Shown here one piece after another: positions 18,161-26,530 of a stretch of 64,000 nt of DNA; within the stretch, counting starts at the first letter, position 1, and each line of letters begins with the position of its first letter. The stretch is from an uncultured Gammaproteobacteria bacterium (GTDB lineage Bacteria; Pseudomonadota; Gammaproteobacteria; HK1), in contig OY282353.1 of assembly GCA_958295465.1 (NCBI GenBank), positions 2,781,001 to 2,845,000 on the forward strand, in the 5' to 3' direction. The position numbers were made by a program, and so were the translations under genes. A model generated the notes under the pieces. That model was not told the DNA's origin and ran no database searches. It was given only the letters and a program-made list of their open reading frames with translations.

Positions 18161-20140
18161 TCAAAGGATGACGGTTTCACCTGCCGTTCCTGCATTCCCG
18201 GCGTCGTCAAGCGGAACGATCCTCGACAATCGAACCAGAACGCAGGCGGCCTCAAGGGCTCTCTGTTGGGTGGCGCTGAGCGGCGATCTCAGAGCCACCT
18301 TCGCCTCCCGAAGCCATGCAGTGTCTTGTTCTCTCTCGCCGATCCAGACGACTTGGTGTTCGTGAGGGAACAACGCCTCCACGTGCCGAGTCCACCGTGT
18401 CGTCTCGCTGGTTCGCACCACCTCGTCGAGTCTTCGATCGAGTCGTAGTTCGATATCTCCATTGTCTTTCATGACGAAAGGTGCGTTACGCAGATCAATG
18501 TGCGATGCGTACATGTTCCATGGCACGGAACGACAGTTTCCGGTGGCATCCACTACCTTGATCCTCGGAAGGATGATTCGAAAACGTAGCGCTTCGTGCA
18601 GGAAGGACTTCGTCCATTTTCCGGCTGATTCGAGTCCCGATTCGTCTATTTCCCTGAGGCGCGCCAATACGTACTTGGCTTTGGGCGGTGAGAAACTCCC
18701 CAAGGTTCTCCGCTGGCCCAGGCGCAGATGACCTGCTCTCTCCAGCGCGGCCCAGAAGACGGCAGCACACCAGACCGCCCTTTGTGGCATGGATCTGAAG
18801 GTTCTTGGAGGATCGTTCGAGAAATCGACTCCCGAACAGTTGAATTTCTTTCGATCGGAGGTCAGGACAATCTTCGTGAAGTGGCCGATCTCGATGGATG
18901 AGCCACCATCGGGAAGTTCTTCCATCAACGTTCTCAGCCAGGGCGCCCGACCGACGCTTCGTGCGTTAGTGCGGACGATGACTTCTCCCGGCTGATCTCC
19001 TCGTGCCACACGGCCTGCCCGCTGCATGAACGAGGCGGCGTCATGACCCGGATCCATGACCATCAATCCGGCGTGGAATGTGACGCCCATCTCCACCGCC
19101 GATGTCGCAAGCAATATCTTGTAGCTCATCGGGTCACGCTGTGAGCCGATGTCGAAGAGGTTGTCGTCCCCTGTCGCGGTGGAATCGTCGATTGAATTGA
19201 GCGCAAGGCGCTCGGATCGAGGTACGCCCATCTCCTCGCACCACTCGGCGAGGTCCTGTTTTTCCCGATTGAGATCCCCCAAGGAGTCGAAGACGATGAC
19301 GACCTGCCGCTCGCCGTCCAGACAGGCGCGCACATCACGTTCGTTCATGCGCAACGTATCCAACATCGTTCCGCTTTCGACGAATCGGTAATCGACGTCG
19401 CCGTGAACTGCGCGCGCGTCACCCGTGGCAGTTTCGTCTCCGGTGACGACTTGCTCGGAGGCGGCTTGAATGCACTCGACAGGAATGTCGAAGGCTACAA
19501 GCGGCGTCTCGATGTCGATCGGTGTGGCGCTGAGAAACGTCACGTGCGCGCTGCCGCAAGCCCTCGCGGCAACCTGGACGATCGCCGCGGCGAGGCCCAG
19601 GCCCCGCGCTCCAATCGTGTGGAATTCATCGAAGACGACATGGTCGAAACGGACAAGATCGGACAGATCGATCGCCGGGGCTCCACGCGGACGATACGAC
19701 GGGCGCAAAAGCATCCAGGCAACGGATTCCGGTGTTGCGATGATCATGCAACCGCCTTCCGGCAATTCCAGACCTCGTATTTGCCGGAAGCGCAGCCTGC
19801 CAGCGTTCATCTCCGGATTCTCCGCCTTGAGGCGCGCCCGTTCGTCGGAGGTCCATACAACGACCCTCCGCATCGCTTCATCCGTCGGTTGTCCCGAATC
19901 TTCGATCAAGGATCGCGCCAGATTCTGGGCGAGCCGTCGCGTAGGCACCACGAACAGTACGCGTTTACCGTATTGGACGACGGCTCGCTGGAACGCGTAG
20001 CTTTTACCGGCTCCGGTAGGGGCGGAGAAGATCCTCACCGGGGATGGATCGTGAAGGATCCTTTCCTGAAGCGGCGACAGGCCTTCCGGTCCGCTTGGAA
20101 CGCAGTGTCGCGCTACGCGAAATGCCGGGAGTGTGCTCAC
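18161..20140 (-). CDS. cas3: CRISPR-associated helicase Cas3' (type I-D, no HD domain)
   Basis: Superfamily 2 helicase that is recruited to the Cascade R-loop and unwinds target DNA. Motifs: Walker A APTGAGKS at 40-47, DEFH box at 171-174, SAT at 204-206, and motif VI QRAGRVARG. The 659-residue protein has no N-terminal HD nuclease, which in type I-D resides in Cas10d. Its start lies 9 bases after the csc1 stop, so it is in the effector operon. In many I-D loci cas3 stands first; here it stands between csc1 and cas4. Confidence 0.93.
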   Translation of the reverse strand: MSTLPAFRVARHCVPSGPEGLSPLQERILHDPSPVRIFSAPTGAGKSYAFQRAVVQYGKRVLFVVPTRRLAQNLARSLIEDSGQPTDEAMRRVVVWTSDERARLKAENPEMNAGRLRFRQIRGLELPEGGCMIIATPESVAWMLLRPSYRPRGAPAIDLSDLVRFDHVVFDEFHTIGARGLGLAAAIVQVAARACGSAHVTFLSATPIDIETPLVAFDIPVECIQAASEQVVTGDETATGDARAVHGDVDYRFVESGTMLDTLRMNERDVRACLDGERQVVIVFDSLGDLNREKQDLAEWCEEMGVPRSERLALNSIDDSTATGDDNLFDIGSQRDPMSYKILLATSAVEMGVTFHAGLMVMDPGHDAASFMQRAGRVARGDQPGEVIVRTNARSVGRAPWLRTLMEELPDGGSSIEIGHFTKIVLTSDRKKFNCSGVDFSNDPPRTFRSMPQRAVWCAAVFWAALERAGHLRLGQRRTLGSFSPPKAKYVLARLREIDESGLESAGKWTKSFLHEALRFRIILPRIKVVDATGNCRSVPWNMYASHIDLRNAPFVMKDNGDIELRLDRRLDEVVRTSETTRWTRHVEALFPHEHQVVWIGEREQDTAWLREAKVALRSPLSATQQRALEAACVLVRLSRIVPLDDAGNAGTAGETVIL

Positions 20141-20149
20141 GGCTCTCTT

Positions 20150-20839
20150 TCAACGACCCAGCTCGCGCCAGGCGCCGACTCTCTCGGCAGCGGCGCTCAA
20201 CGGCATCGGAGCGGTGATCTGGATATCGTGCAAGGCGTAGACGTCGACTCTCATCAACGGATCGTTGTCCACGTCGTACCCCGTCAAATCCGCGGTCCAT
20301 GCGTTGAGCCGCACCTTGTCGTTGTCATCGGACTCGCAACGGTCCAGGGCCAGTATTCCTCCGAGATGGCGACCGATACGAACGACGATCCGCCCCACGT
20401 CGCGATTCTCGATTCCTCCCGCCAGCAAGAAGGGATCGGGGCCGAAAATCGCGCCGTGATAGACCGTACCGGGCGGGACTTCCTGAATGAAAAACCACGT
20501 TTTCAGATTGCCGGTGCCGGTCGCGTCATGGATTCGTTTCTGATACCCGCCTTCGGCATCAAGGTTCAACCGTTTGCCGAGCGGGCGCATGAGCCGTGGC
20601 GCATGGGCCTCGAAAATCGACGCCAGCCAGGGAAAGGCGCGGAGGTCGCGCAGGTAGTTCTTTTTCGGCAAGGCGGGCGAAGCTGCGAGAGCGCCCATGG
20701 CGGAGGCGAGTGCGTAGCTCATCGCACGATCCGCCAGATACGGGGCCAGTGTTGCCGTGCCTGAAGGCACGGCCAGGCTGTGATAGTGAAAGGGCGTGAG
20801 AGTCGTCGCCCGGATACGAGTCGCGGTGTTGGCCTCCAT
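20150..20839 (-). CDS. csc1: Type I-D Cas5 subunit Csc1 (Cas5d)
   Basis: Cascade subunit expected to cap the 5' handle of the crRNA. The 229-residue protein has the overall Csc1 pattern: N-terminal strand TPFHYHSL, the AMSYAL segment, and YQKRIHDATGTGNLKTWFF followed by the central FIQEVPPGTVYHGAIFG region. Identification depends partly on context: it lies between csc2 and cas3, sharing a single base with the csc2 stop. Confidence 0.85.
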   Translation of the reverse strand: MEANTATRIRATTLTPFHYHSLAVPSGTATLAPYLADRAMSYALASAMGALAASPALPKKNYLRDLRAFPWLASIFEAHAPRLMRPLGKRLNLDAEGGYQKRIHDATGTGNLKTWFFIQEVPPGTVYHGAIFGPDPFLLAGGIENRDVGRIVVRIGRHLGGILALDRCESDDNDKVRLNAWTADLTGYDVDNDPLMRVDVYALHDIQITAPMPLSAAAERVGAWRELGR

Positions 20840-21852
20840 TATTTCGATCCGAACCCTGCAAACCAGTGATCGAAGAATTCGCCGATGCTGCCTTGGGCTT
20901 CGGTATAGCGCTGGCGCATTTCAGCGTCGTTGCTTTCAAGCGCCTCGATCATCTGCATCTGAAGCTGATGTACTTCCCCCCCGGAGACGTGTATTGGCAT
21001 GGCATCGGAAAAAGCTCCGGTCAGAGCCGTTCGCACGTCTTCCAGAGCCGGCCTGTCGCCTGTACGCTCCCGCACCTTGCGTAGCGCGACGTATGGGCTT
21101 GCAACATCCCGTTCGAAACGGGTGGCGTAGATACCGCCGACGTGGTTGCGGACGTTCACGCCATAGACGGATGTCTGGCCTCCGTATGCGCCCGCCAAGC
21201 CAATGGCAAGCAACAGATGCTCAATCGCGATCGGTGGCGCCGTTCGGCCATTGAAAGAAATTGTCTGAACGAGCAGTGTTCCCGGGAGCAAGACATGTCG
21301 CTCGAAGATGTTCGAGCTGTTCTTCTTGGCTTCGGCGTCGAACAGCGTTCCGTCTTCGGCCGCCCGGTTGTGGAAGGAGGTATCGACGCAGTCGGTGTAC
21401 GGCTGGATTGAGACTGCATCGGAATACTGTGCCGCGGCCTTGACGGGAAGGACGCGATTACCATGATTCGCACTGTCGCCGAATACGATCGTGTTGAGAT
21501 CGTAGGCGACGCTGGGGCGATCCCCACTCGCAAACGCAGTTCTGTTTTGAGGCATCGATCCGCCGGCGCCGAAGTAACGAAGCACCTGGAGTCCTCGCGA
21601 TCGCTCGCCATACTTGAACTTGTTGGCCACGGCACGCACCCGCCGGGTGCCGTCGAGATCCAGGATATCCGTGATCTCCGGGTCCGCGTTCCGAAACGAT
21701 GCCGGCGCGATGACCTCGCGAATCAAGGGGATGGCCACGGAGCCGAGATTCTTGAGCGCCGGTTGAACGTACTCCCTTCCCTTGTCGTCCCTGGCGGTAC
21801 TCGACAGCTTGTCAATGCTGCCGAGGTAGGGCTTGATGGTGTCAAGAGTCAT
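20839..21852 (-). CDS. csc2: Type I-D Cas7 backbone subunit Csc2 (Cas7d)
   Basis: RNA-binding backbone protein of the I-D Cascade filament. Features typical of Csc2 are the FNGRTAPPIAIEHLLLAIGLAGAYGGQTS region and the GVNVRNHVGGIY motif. The ATG at 21852 overlaps the 3' end of cas10d by 11 bases and gives 337 residues, normal for the family; earlier in-frame ATGs at 21867-21897 are possible but would increase the overlap. Belongs to the effector operon. Confidence 0.9.
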   Translation of the reverse strand: MTLDTIKPYLGSIDKLSSTARDDKGREYVQPALKNLGSVAIPLIREVIAPASFRNADPEITDILDLDGTRRVRAVANKFKYGERSRGLQVLRYFGAGGSMPQNRTAFASGDRPSVAYDLNTIVFGDSANHGNRVLPVKAAAQYSDAVSIQPYTDCVDTSFHNRAAEDGTLFDAEAKKNSSNIFERHVLLPGTLLVQTISFNGRTAPPIAIEHLLLAIGLAGAYGGQTSVYGVNVRNHVGGIYATRFERDVASPYVALRKVRERTGDRPALEDVRTALTGAFSDAMPIHVSGGEVHQLQMQMIEALESNDAEMRQRYTEAQGSIGEFFDHWFAGFGSK

Positions 21853-24754
21853 GATGGGTTTCCTCATTCGGTTCATCGTTGGCGCCGCGCGCCGCACGTG
21901 CGGCGCGTTCGAAACTTATGCGATAGATCGCCAATGCGATCCGGCGTTGTCGAGAAGGGGGTGATGTATTGCTGAAGGCTTTCGGCCAAACGTCGTCAAC
22001 AAAAATTTCGGCTGCGGCCAGGAGTGACGACTCCAGCGTGGCCTCTTTCCGTGTCGTTTTGCTCGAAAAGAGGTTTTTTCGAGCCAATTCCTTGTCGAGC
22101 GAACCCATGACCGCGTGGATCAGGCTGTCGCGTGAAACCTGCCCCAATTGTCCGGCAGCTTCTACGGCGTCGAGTGCTTCCCGGAGCCCCATCTCCGGAA
22201 CGGTATCTCCGTCCGAGCGTATCGGCGCGCGCTGCACATGGGACATCGATTCCGCGAAGCGGACGATGACGTTGTCACTTTCCGTGCTCATGGTTTCCTT
22301 GTCCTCCAGTAAATTCAGTAGCGAGTGTCGGAGAAAGCTCCTGGCGTTCGCCTTTCCTTCGTCCATCCGATCGATTCGCATGATCGCGTCGCACGCGGCA
22401 GCGAAGCGGGTCTCGGGATCGGCGATGCGGGCAGCCAGCTCAAGCCCCATGCCGGCGATCGAAGCGATCTCTTCGATGACGCGGAGCAGATGGATCCTGG
22501 ACGGGAGCTGCTCGATCCGGAACGACGTTCCCCCCAGTGCGGCGACGAGGTGCTCGGGCAGGAAATCGAAGCTGACATATCCGGGCTCCGGCCTGGGCAA
22601 GCCTCGGAAGACGTGTATCGGCCTGCCGATTCGTTGGGCGGTTTCGAAGACCATCTTGACGAAGGTGATGATGCCGATGTCTCGATCACGTGATGCCATC
22701 CGGTTTGGCAACGATTCGTAACGGCCAATCCGGTAACGGCGAGACAAGTTATCCACATCGCGAAATACGAGTTTGTCGGGTTTCCTGTTTTCGGTACGCA
22801 AGGCATCGAACAATGAAAACTCCGGTGGAAGATCGTTGTGGACGTAAACCAGGCTTGCGAACAGGCCGGCGCTCGTCGGCGACGAAATCAGTATTGGTAC
22901 GTCCGGTTGCCCGCTCGGGTGCCTGACTCGAATCGAGCGCAATCTGTGTTCTGCGAGAGCAAGTGGAGAGACGAGTGTTTCTCGTTTCGGGCTGTTGAAT
23001 GACTCCCAACGTCCTTCACGTCCCGAGAAGGCGCTGACCTTGACTCCGTACAAACCAGTGGACAGCTCGATAGGGCGGCTGCGCGGAACCGGCGCGTTGG
23101 TGAAATGGCAGCGACCTTCGGCGTCCTCCTCCTCTGCGCGCAGCAGGCAACCGTGGGCGGCTGCACGAAACCACCCCTGTGCGGCAGCGGCCATGTGCAA
23201 GCCCGGGTTGTCTATTTTGTCGAGAAGACCTTGGCGGTTCCCGCATCCCCTCAGCCAGAGGTTGACGAGTCCGTTGTCTCCCAGGAGTGCTTCACGGAGC
23301 ACACCATCGTTGATCCCGGCCGCGGCGGCCAGCGCGGAAAGAAGATTTCGCCGGCTGATGTCATGTGTCAGGTCGATCAACCATATGGGAGCCGGGATGC
23401 CGCTTTGCTTCAGCAGCTCGACGAGTTCCTGCTCTCTTGCCCTGGCATCAGGGACGTTCAGCTTTCGCGCCGATTGTGGCGCCTTGCAGGCCAGGGCGAC
23501 GGCGACCGTTGCAGCGTCCAGTAAGAAGGCATTCCTCTCGTCATCATCTTCGTGGTGTGCGGGCCACGGCGAGACCAGACGCGCCGAATATCTGTCGAGA
23601 TCAGGCCATACAGGCGCGATTCCGAAAGACGTGAAGAGATCGTCGATCAGGGATTTGACGGTCGTTGCACCGGCCACCGGATGGACGAGGTCCACCGAGA
23701 TCCGTAGTGCTTTGCTGGCAGTGCGGACGTTTTCCTCAAGATGTTCCCGAAGGTCGCACAGGTCACGTCCACCATCGAGAATATCGGGCATACCACGAGC
23801 GCTGATGTTTACGCGCGGATCCAGATCGAAAGCCTTGGCGAGGTTGTCGATGGCCTTGTTGAAAACGTCATCGAACCCCTTCGATGGAGCTACGAGCAGC
23901 AACTCGCCGTCGTGATGCACTTCAATCAGCGGCGGATGGCCGTGACGGTCCTTGCAGGCAATGGAGAAGTGTCCCTGGAGCTCGTCGAGCAGGAACGGCG
24001 TATGCGGAGAGACGATCCTCAACGCCCTCCAATCCCCGAGTGCATCACCGCGTAAATTTTCGTCCTTGAACGCTTCCAGCTCCCTGACTACACAATCGCC
24101 TCCTTTCCGCGTGTCCAGATAGGCGCCGTCGAGCCGGTCGGCGAGCGTGACATAGGCGCAGTCCCGGACTTCCTGCAAGGAAAGGATCGGTGCTCCCGGA
24201 CGCATCCGGTTTGCGCGCGTCGTCTCGACCTGATCGATCAGCGACGTCATCCGTTGCGCGTCGAGCGACTGCCCGAATTTCGCCAGAAACCGGACGATAC
24301 CGTAGTCGCGCATGAGACCCTCGACATCGGCAGGCCGAATTTCCATCTGACGATCACGCTGCAACATCTTGTCTGCATCGTGCAGGAAGGCTACGGCCGC
24401 GATTCTCGCGAGCCGCGCCGGCAGCTCGCTCTCCGGGACACCGGCGGCACGGAGATCGATTTCTCCGAAGACCAGCGCGCCCCGAACCACACTCACGAGA
24501 TGATCGATCAGTGTGACGTTCTTGAAGAGCTTGCGCCGGTCAAACTCGGGGCCACGGATCCAGCCACCTTTTCCCGACACGGTGGCGAGGAAGGGCGTTC
24601 GATCGTCGATGCGATCCCCCTTGTCGATCGCATGTTTCGCCTTGTCTCCAAGAGGCCGACGGGCCCCGCGGGTTCGCTGCTCATCGGAGAACACCCCCTC
24701 CCTGACGACGTCTGCCAGGAAGTTCCCGTAAACGGATCTGGATGTCTCAATCAT
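21842..24754 (-). CDS. cas10d: Type I-D large subunit Cas10d (Csc3) with HD nuclease
   Basis: Signature protein of type I-D: large Cascade subunit that recognises the PAM and cleaves DNA through its HD domain. From the ATG at 24754 (14 bases after the cas6 stop, preceded by GGTGAG) it has 970 residues. His85 (LIDHLV) and His125-Asp126 (FLHDADKM) form the HD site. A zinc-finger-like Cys cluster and a polymerase GGDD motif, as in type III Cas10, are not seen. An alternative start at 24790 would overlap cas6. The N-terminal HD placement agrees with the HD-less Cas3 in the same operon. Confidence 0.93.
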   Translation of the reverse strand: MIETSRSVYGNFLADVVREGVFSDEQRTRGARRPLGDKAKHAIDKGDRIDDRTPFLATVSGKGGWIRGPEFDRRKLFKNVTLIDHLVSVVRGALVFGEIDLRAAGVPESELPARLARIAAVAFLHDADKMLQRDRQMEIRPADVEGLMRDYGIVRFLAKFGQSLDAQRMTSLIDQVETTRANRMRPGAPILSLQEVRDCAYVTLADRLDGAYLDTRKGGDCVVRELEAFKDENLRGDALGDWRALRIVSPHTPFLLDELQGHFSIACKDRHGHPPLIEVHHDGELLLVAPSKGFDDVFNKAIDNLAKAFDLDPRVNISARGMPDILDGGRDLCDLREHLEENVRTASKALRISVDLVHPVAGATTVKSLIDDLFTSFGIAPVWPDLDRYSARLVSPWPAHHEDDDERNAFLLDAATVAVALACKAPQSARKLNVPDARAREQELVELLKQSGIPAPIWLIDLTHDISRRNLLSALAAAAGINDGVLREALLGDNGLVNLWLRGCGNRQGLLDKIDNPGLHMAAAAQGWFRAAAHGCLLRAEEEDAEGRCHFTNAPVPRSRPIELSTGLYGVKVSAFSGREGRWESFNSPKRETLVSPLALAEHRLRSIRVRHPSGQPDVPILISSPTSAGLFASLVYVHNDLPPEFSLFDALRTENRKPDKLVFRDVDNLSRRYRIGRYESLPNRMASRDRDIGIITFVKMVFETAQRIGRPIHVFRGLPRPEPGYVSFDFLPEHLVAALGGTSFRIEQLPSRIHLLRVIEEIASIAGMGLELAARIADPETRFAAACDAIMRIDRMDEGKANARSFLRHSLLNLLEDKETMSTESDNVIVRFAESMSHVQRAPIRSDGDTVPEMGLREALDAVEAAGQLGQVSRDSLIHAVMGSLDKELARKNLFSSKTTRKEATLESSLLAAAEIFVDDVWPKAFSNTSPPSRQRRIALAIYRISFERAARAARGANDEPNEETHHDS

Positions 24755-24768
24755 GGGGGTCTCACCAA

Positions 24769-25491
24769 TTACTGAAGCATCACGGGGCAACCGAAGCCGC
24801 CGCGGGTTTTGGCGCCGATACCCGCGAAGTAGGCGAACCGGATGTCTTCCGGCCGGCCGCGCATCGTCAAGGGTATCGAGAACGCCGGTATCAGGATGCG
24901 CCGGTTCCTGACGAAACGTGTCGAGACGAGCCGGCGGCGTCCATTGACGGCAAGTGTCAGCGGGTCGACGTGGAACTCAAGGTCCACCTCCCGGCCCGCT
25001 CGTGCCGATACGCTCGCACGAAGCGCGGCGGAAAGGTCAACGCTACCGAGGTCGTCATGAAACCGGGTCTTCGAACGTCCCGTCTTCGGCTTCATGACGG
25101 CAAAGGGGCTTCCGAAGGCGACCGCCAGCTCCGACACCTCCTCGTGGGGCAAGCGGAGCTCTGCGCTGACGTCCGCTCCGGCGAAGTCGAGCTCATCGCC
25201 GTTGGACGACCTTGCCCGCGTCGCTGCCGGATCGAGCCCTGCAAGGGCGCGGGCGATCTCCGCGTCCGCGGTCGAGATGGTCAGGCCGGACATGACGGTA
25301 ACGCCACCACGTTTCGAGAAGCCTCCGACGGCGAACGTCCACGGCCCGGCTTCACGCCCGGTGACCTTCTCCGAGGGGACCCCGGCCTCCGTCAATCCCG
25401 CCACGACAGCCGCATTGACCGAATCCAGGAAGCGGAATTGTGGCCGCATGTAATTGAATATCAAGCGTATTCTGAACACTGTGGGTGTCAT
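24769..25491 (-). CDS. cas6: CRISPR pre-crRNA endoribonuclease Cas6
   Basis: Processes the repeat transcript into crRNAs. The 240-residue protein ends with the glycine-rich loop AGIGAKTRGGFGCP, the hallmark of Cas6 C-terminal RRM folds; the N-terminal half (NYMRPQFRFLDSV) matches the first RRM only loosely. A catalytic histidine cannot be chosen with certainty. It is the first gene of the minus-strand cas operon and diverges from the WYL regulator. Confidence 0.88.
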   Translation of the reverse strand: MTPTVFRIRLIFNYMRPQFRFLDSVNAAVVAGLTEAGVPSEKVTGREAGPWTFAVGGFSKRGGVTVMSGLTISTADAEIARALAGLDPAATRARSSNGDELDFAGADVSAELRLPHEEVSELAVAFGSPFAVMKPKTGRSKTRFHDDLGSVDLSAALRASVSARAGREVDLEFHVDPLTLAVNGRRRLVSTRFVRNRRILIPAFSIPLTMRGRPEDIRFAYFAGIGAKTRGGFGCPVMLQ

Positions 25492-25565
25492 GTCGATTGG
25501 CCGGGGCGGAACATACTCGATTCAAGATAATATACAAGCCTTCATTCTGTGATAAAAAGTCACAT
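25492..25565. promoter_or_regulatory. Divergent promoter region between the cas operon and the WYL regulator
   Basis: This 74-base gap is AT-rich against a GC-rich surrounding. On the minus strand TTGTAT (25532-25537) and TATGTT (25510-25515) are separated by 16 bases and could be a sigma-70 promoter for cas6 and the operon. On the plus strand AT-rich sequence precedes the regulator. No experimental support; the WYL protein is the obvious candidate to bind here. Confidence 0.5.
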
Positions 25566-26408
25566 ATGAAAGTCAATGTATTGATTCAACCTCGAGCCGT
25601 GCTCGAATTCTTCGCGTTCTGGCGGGACGGAGTGACCGCGGCCGAACTCGGGCAGGCGCTCGGAATGACTCGGGAGGCGGCGCAACGCTCGGTCGTGGGG
25701 CCGTACAAGAAGGAGTTTCCCCATGCAACGGTGCGGCACGGGAAGCGTACGCACATCGACGGGGATGCCTACTCGCTGAAGGTCTCGCCCTGGCGGGTGC
25801 TGGACGTGGTGAACTTCACCGGCGCGATGCAGGCGTTCGCCGATGCCGCTGGCGACGAATCACCTCTCGGGGTGCCGATAGAGGATCTCGCCAACCTCCT
25901 TGACATCGACAACGAAGTCGAGCGCTTCCGTGAGCTCTACGCGGCCATTGCTCGCCGACGCGCCGTCTATCTCGATTACGCAGCGAAGCGCGGACGTATC
26001 CAGTTGCTCTTCAGCCCCCACACGGTCGTGCGAACACCGACGCGCCTTCACTTCCGGGGGCATTCCATCAGACTTTCCGGGGGCAGAAGCCGTTACATCG
26101 ACGTGGTGCCTGGACGTGTCATCTCATCGAGTCCTGGATCCGATAGCGAGTACGTGGGCGCAAAGGACGACATCGAGTGGCATACGCGAGTTTCGATCGT
26201 CGCCGAGATGAATCCCCAACTTCCTGGGTCGGTGAGAGAAAGCGCAATGCGAGAGCATCGATGCGGGGACCAACTGACGATCAAGGACGTGAGGCACGCG
26301 GTCGCTGAATACGTCGTCGATTGGCTGAAGGGACGAAGACTGCGCGGTATCGCCGATCCCGTATGGGTGGTGGTACGAATAGACAGAAACCAACATGAGG
26401 ACGGTTGA
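25566..26408 (+). CDS. WYL-domain transcriptional regulator of the CRISPR locus
   Basis: Probable ligand-sensing DNA-binding regulator. N-terminal winged-helix features (VTAAELGQALGMTREAAQRSV) precede a WYL-type core, YLDYAAKRGRIQLLFSPHTVV followed by RLHFRGHS and YIDVVPGRV, equivalent to the family's PhxLvxxxgxWYlxay block. The ATG at 25566 yields 280 residues; a longer frame from 25485 would run over the divergent promoter. A WYL protein (Sll7009) is a known repressor of the type I-D locus of Synechocystis 6803, so by inference this protein controls the divergent cas operon. Confidence 0.85.
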   Translation: MKVNVLIQPRAVLEFFAFWRDGVTAAELGQALGMTREAAQRSVVGPYKKEFPHATVRHGKRTHIDGDAYSLKVSPWRVLDVVNFTGAMQAFADAAGDESPLGVPIEDLANLLDIDNEVERFRELYAAIARRRAVYLDYAAKRGRIQLLFSPHTVVRTPTRLHFRGHSIRLSGGRSRYIDVVPGRVISSSPGSDSEYVGAKDDIEWHTRVSIVAEMNPQLPGSVRESAMREHRCGDQLTIKDVRHAVAEYVVDWLKGRRLRGIADPVWVVVRIDRNQHEDG

Positions 26409-26530
26409 CCGGCGGTATAGCCTGGAGCTTCCTCCGCTTTCGTTGGCACGAGCCCCGGTCGGTGGGGCAGGGTGCAAAGTGGTGTGCCGTTCGGCGACGT
26501 ACAGTCCGTGCGCGGTTGGCCTTGCCACGC

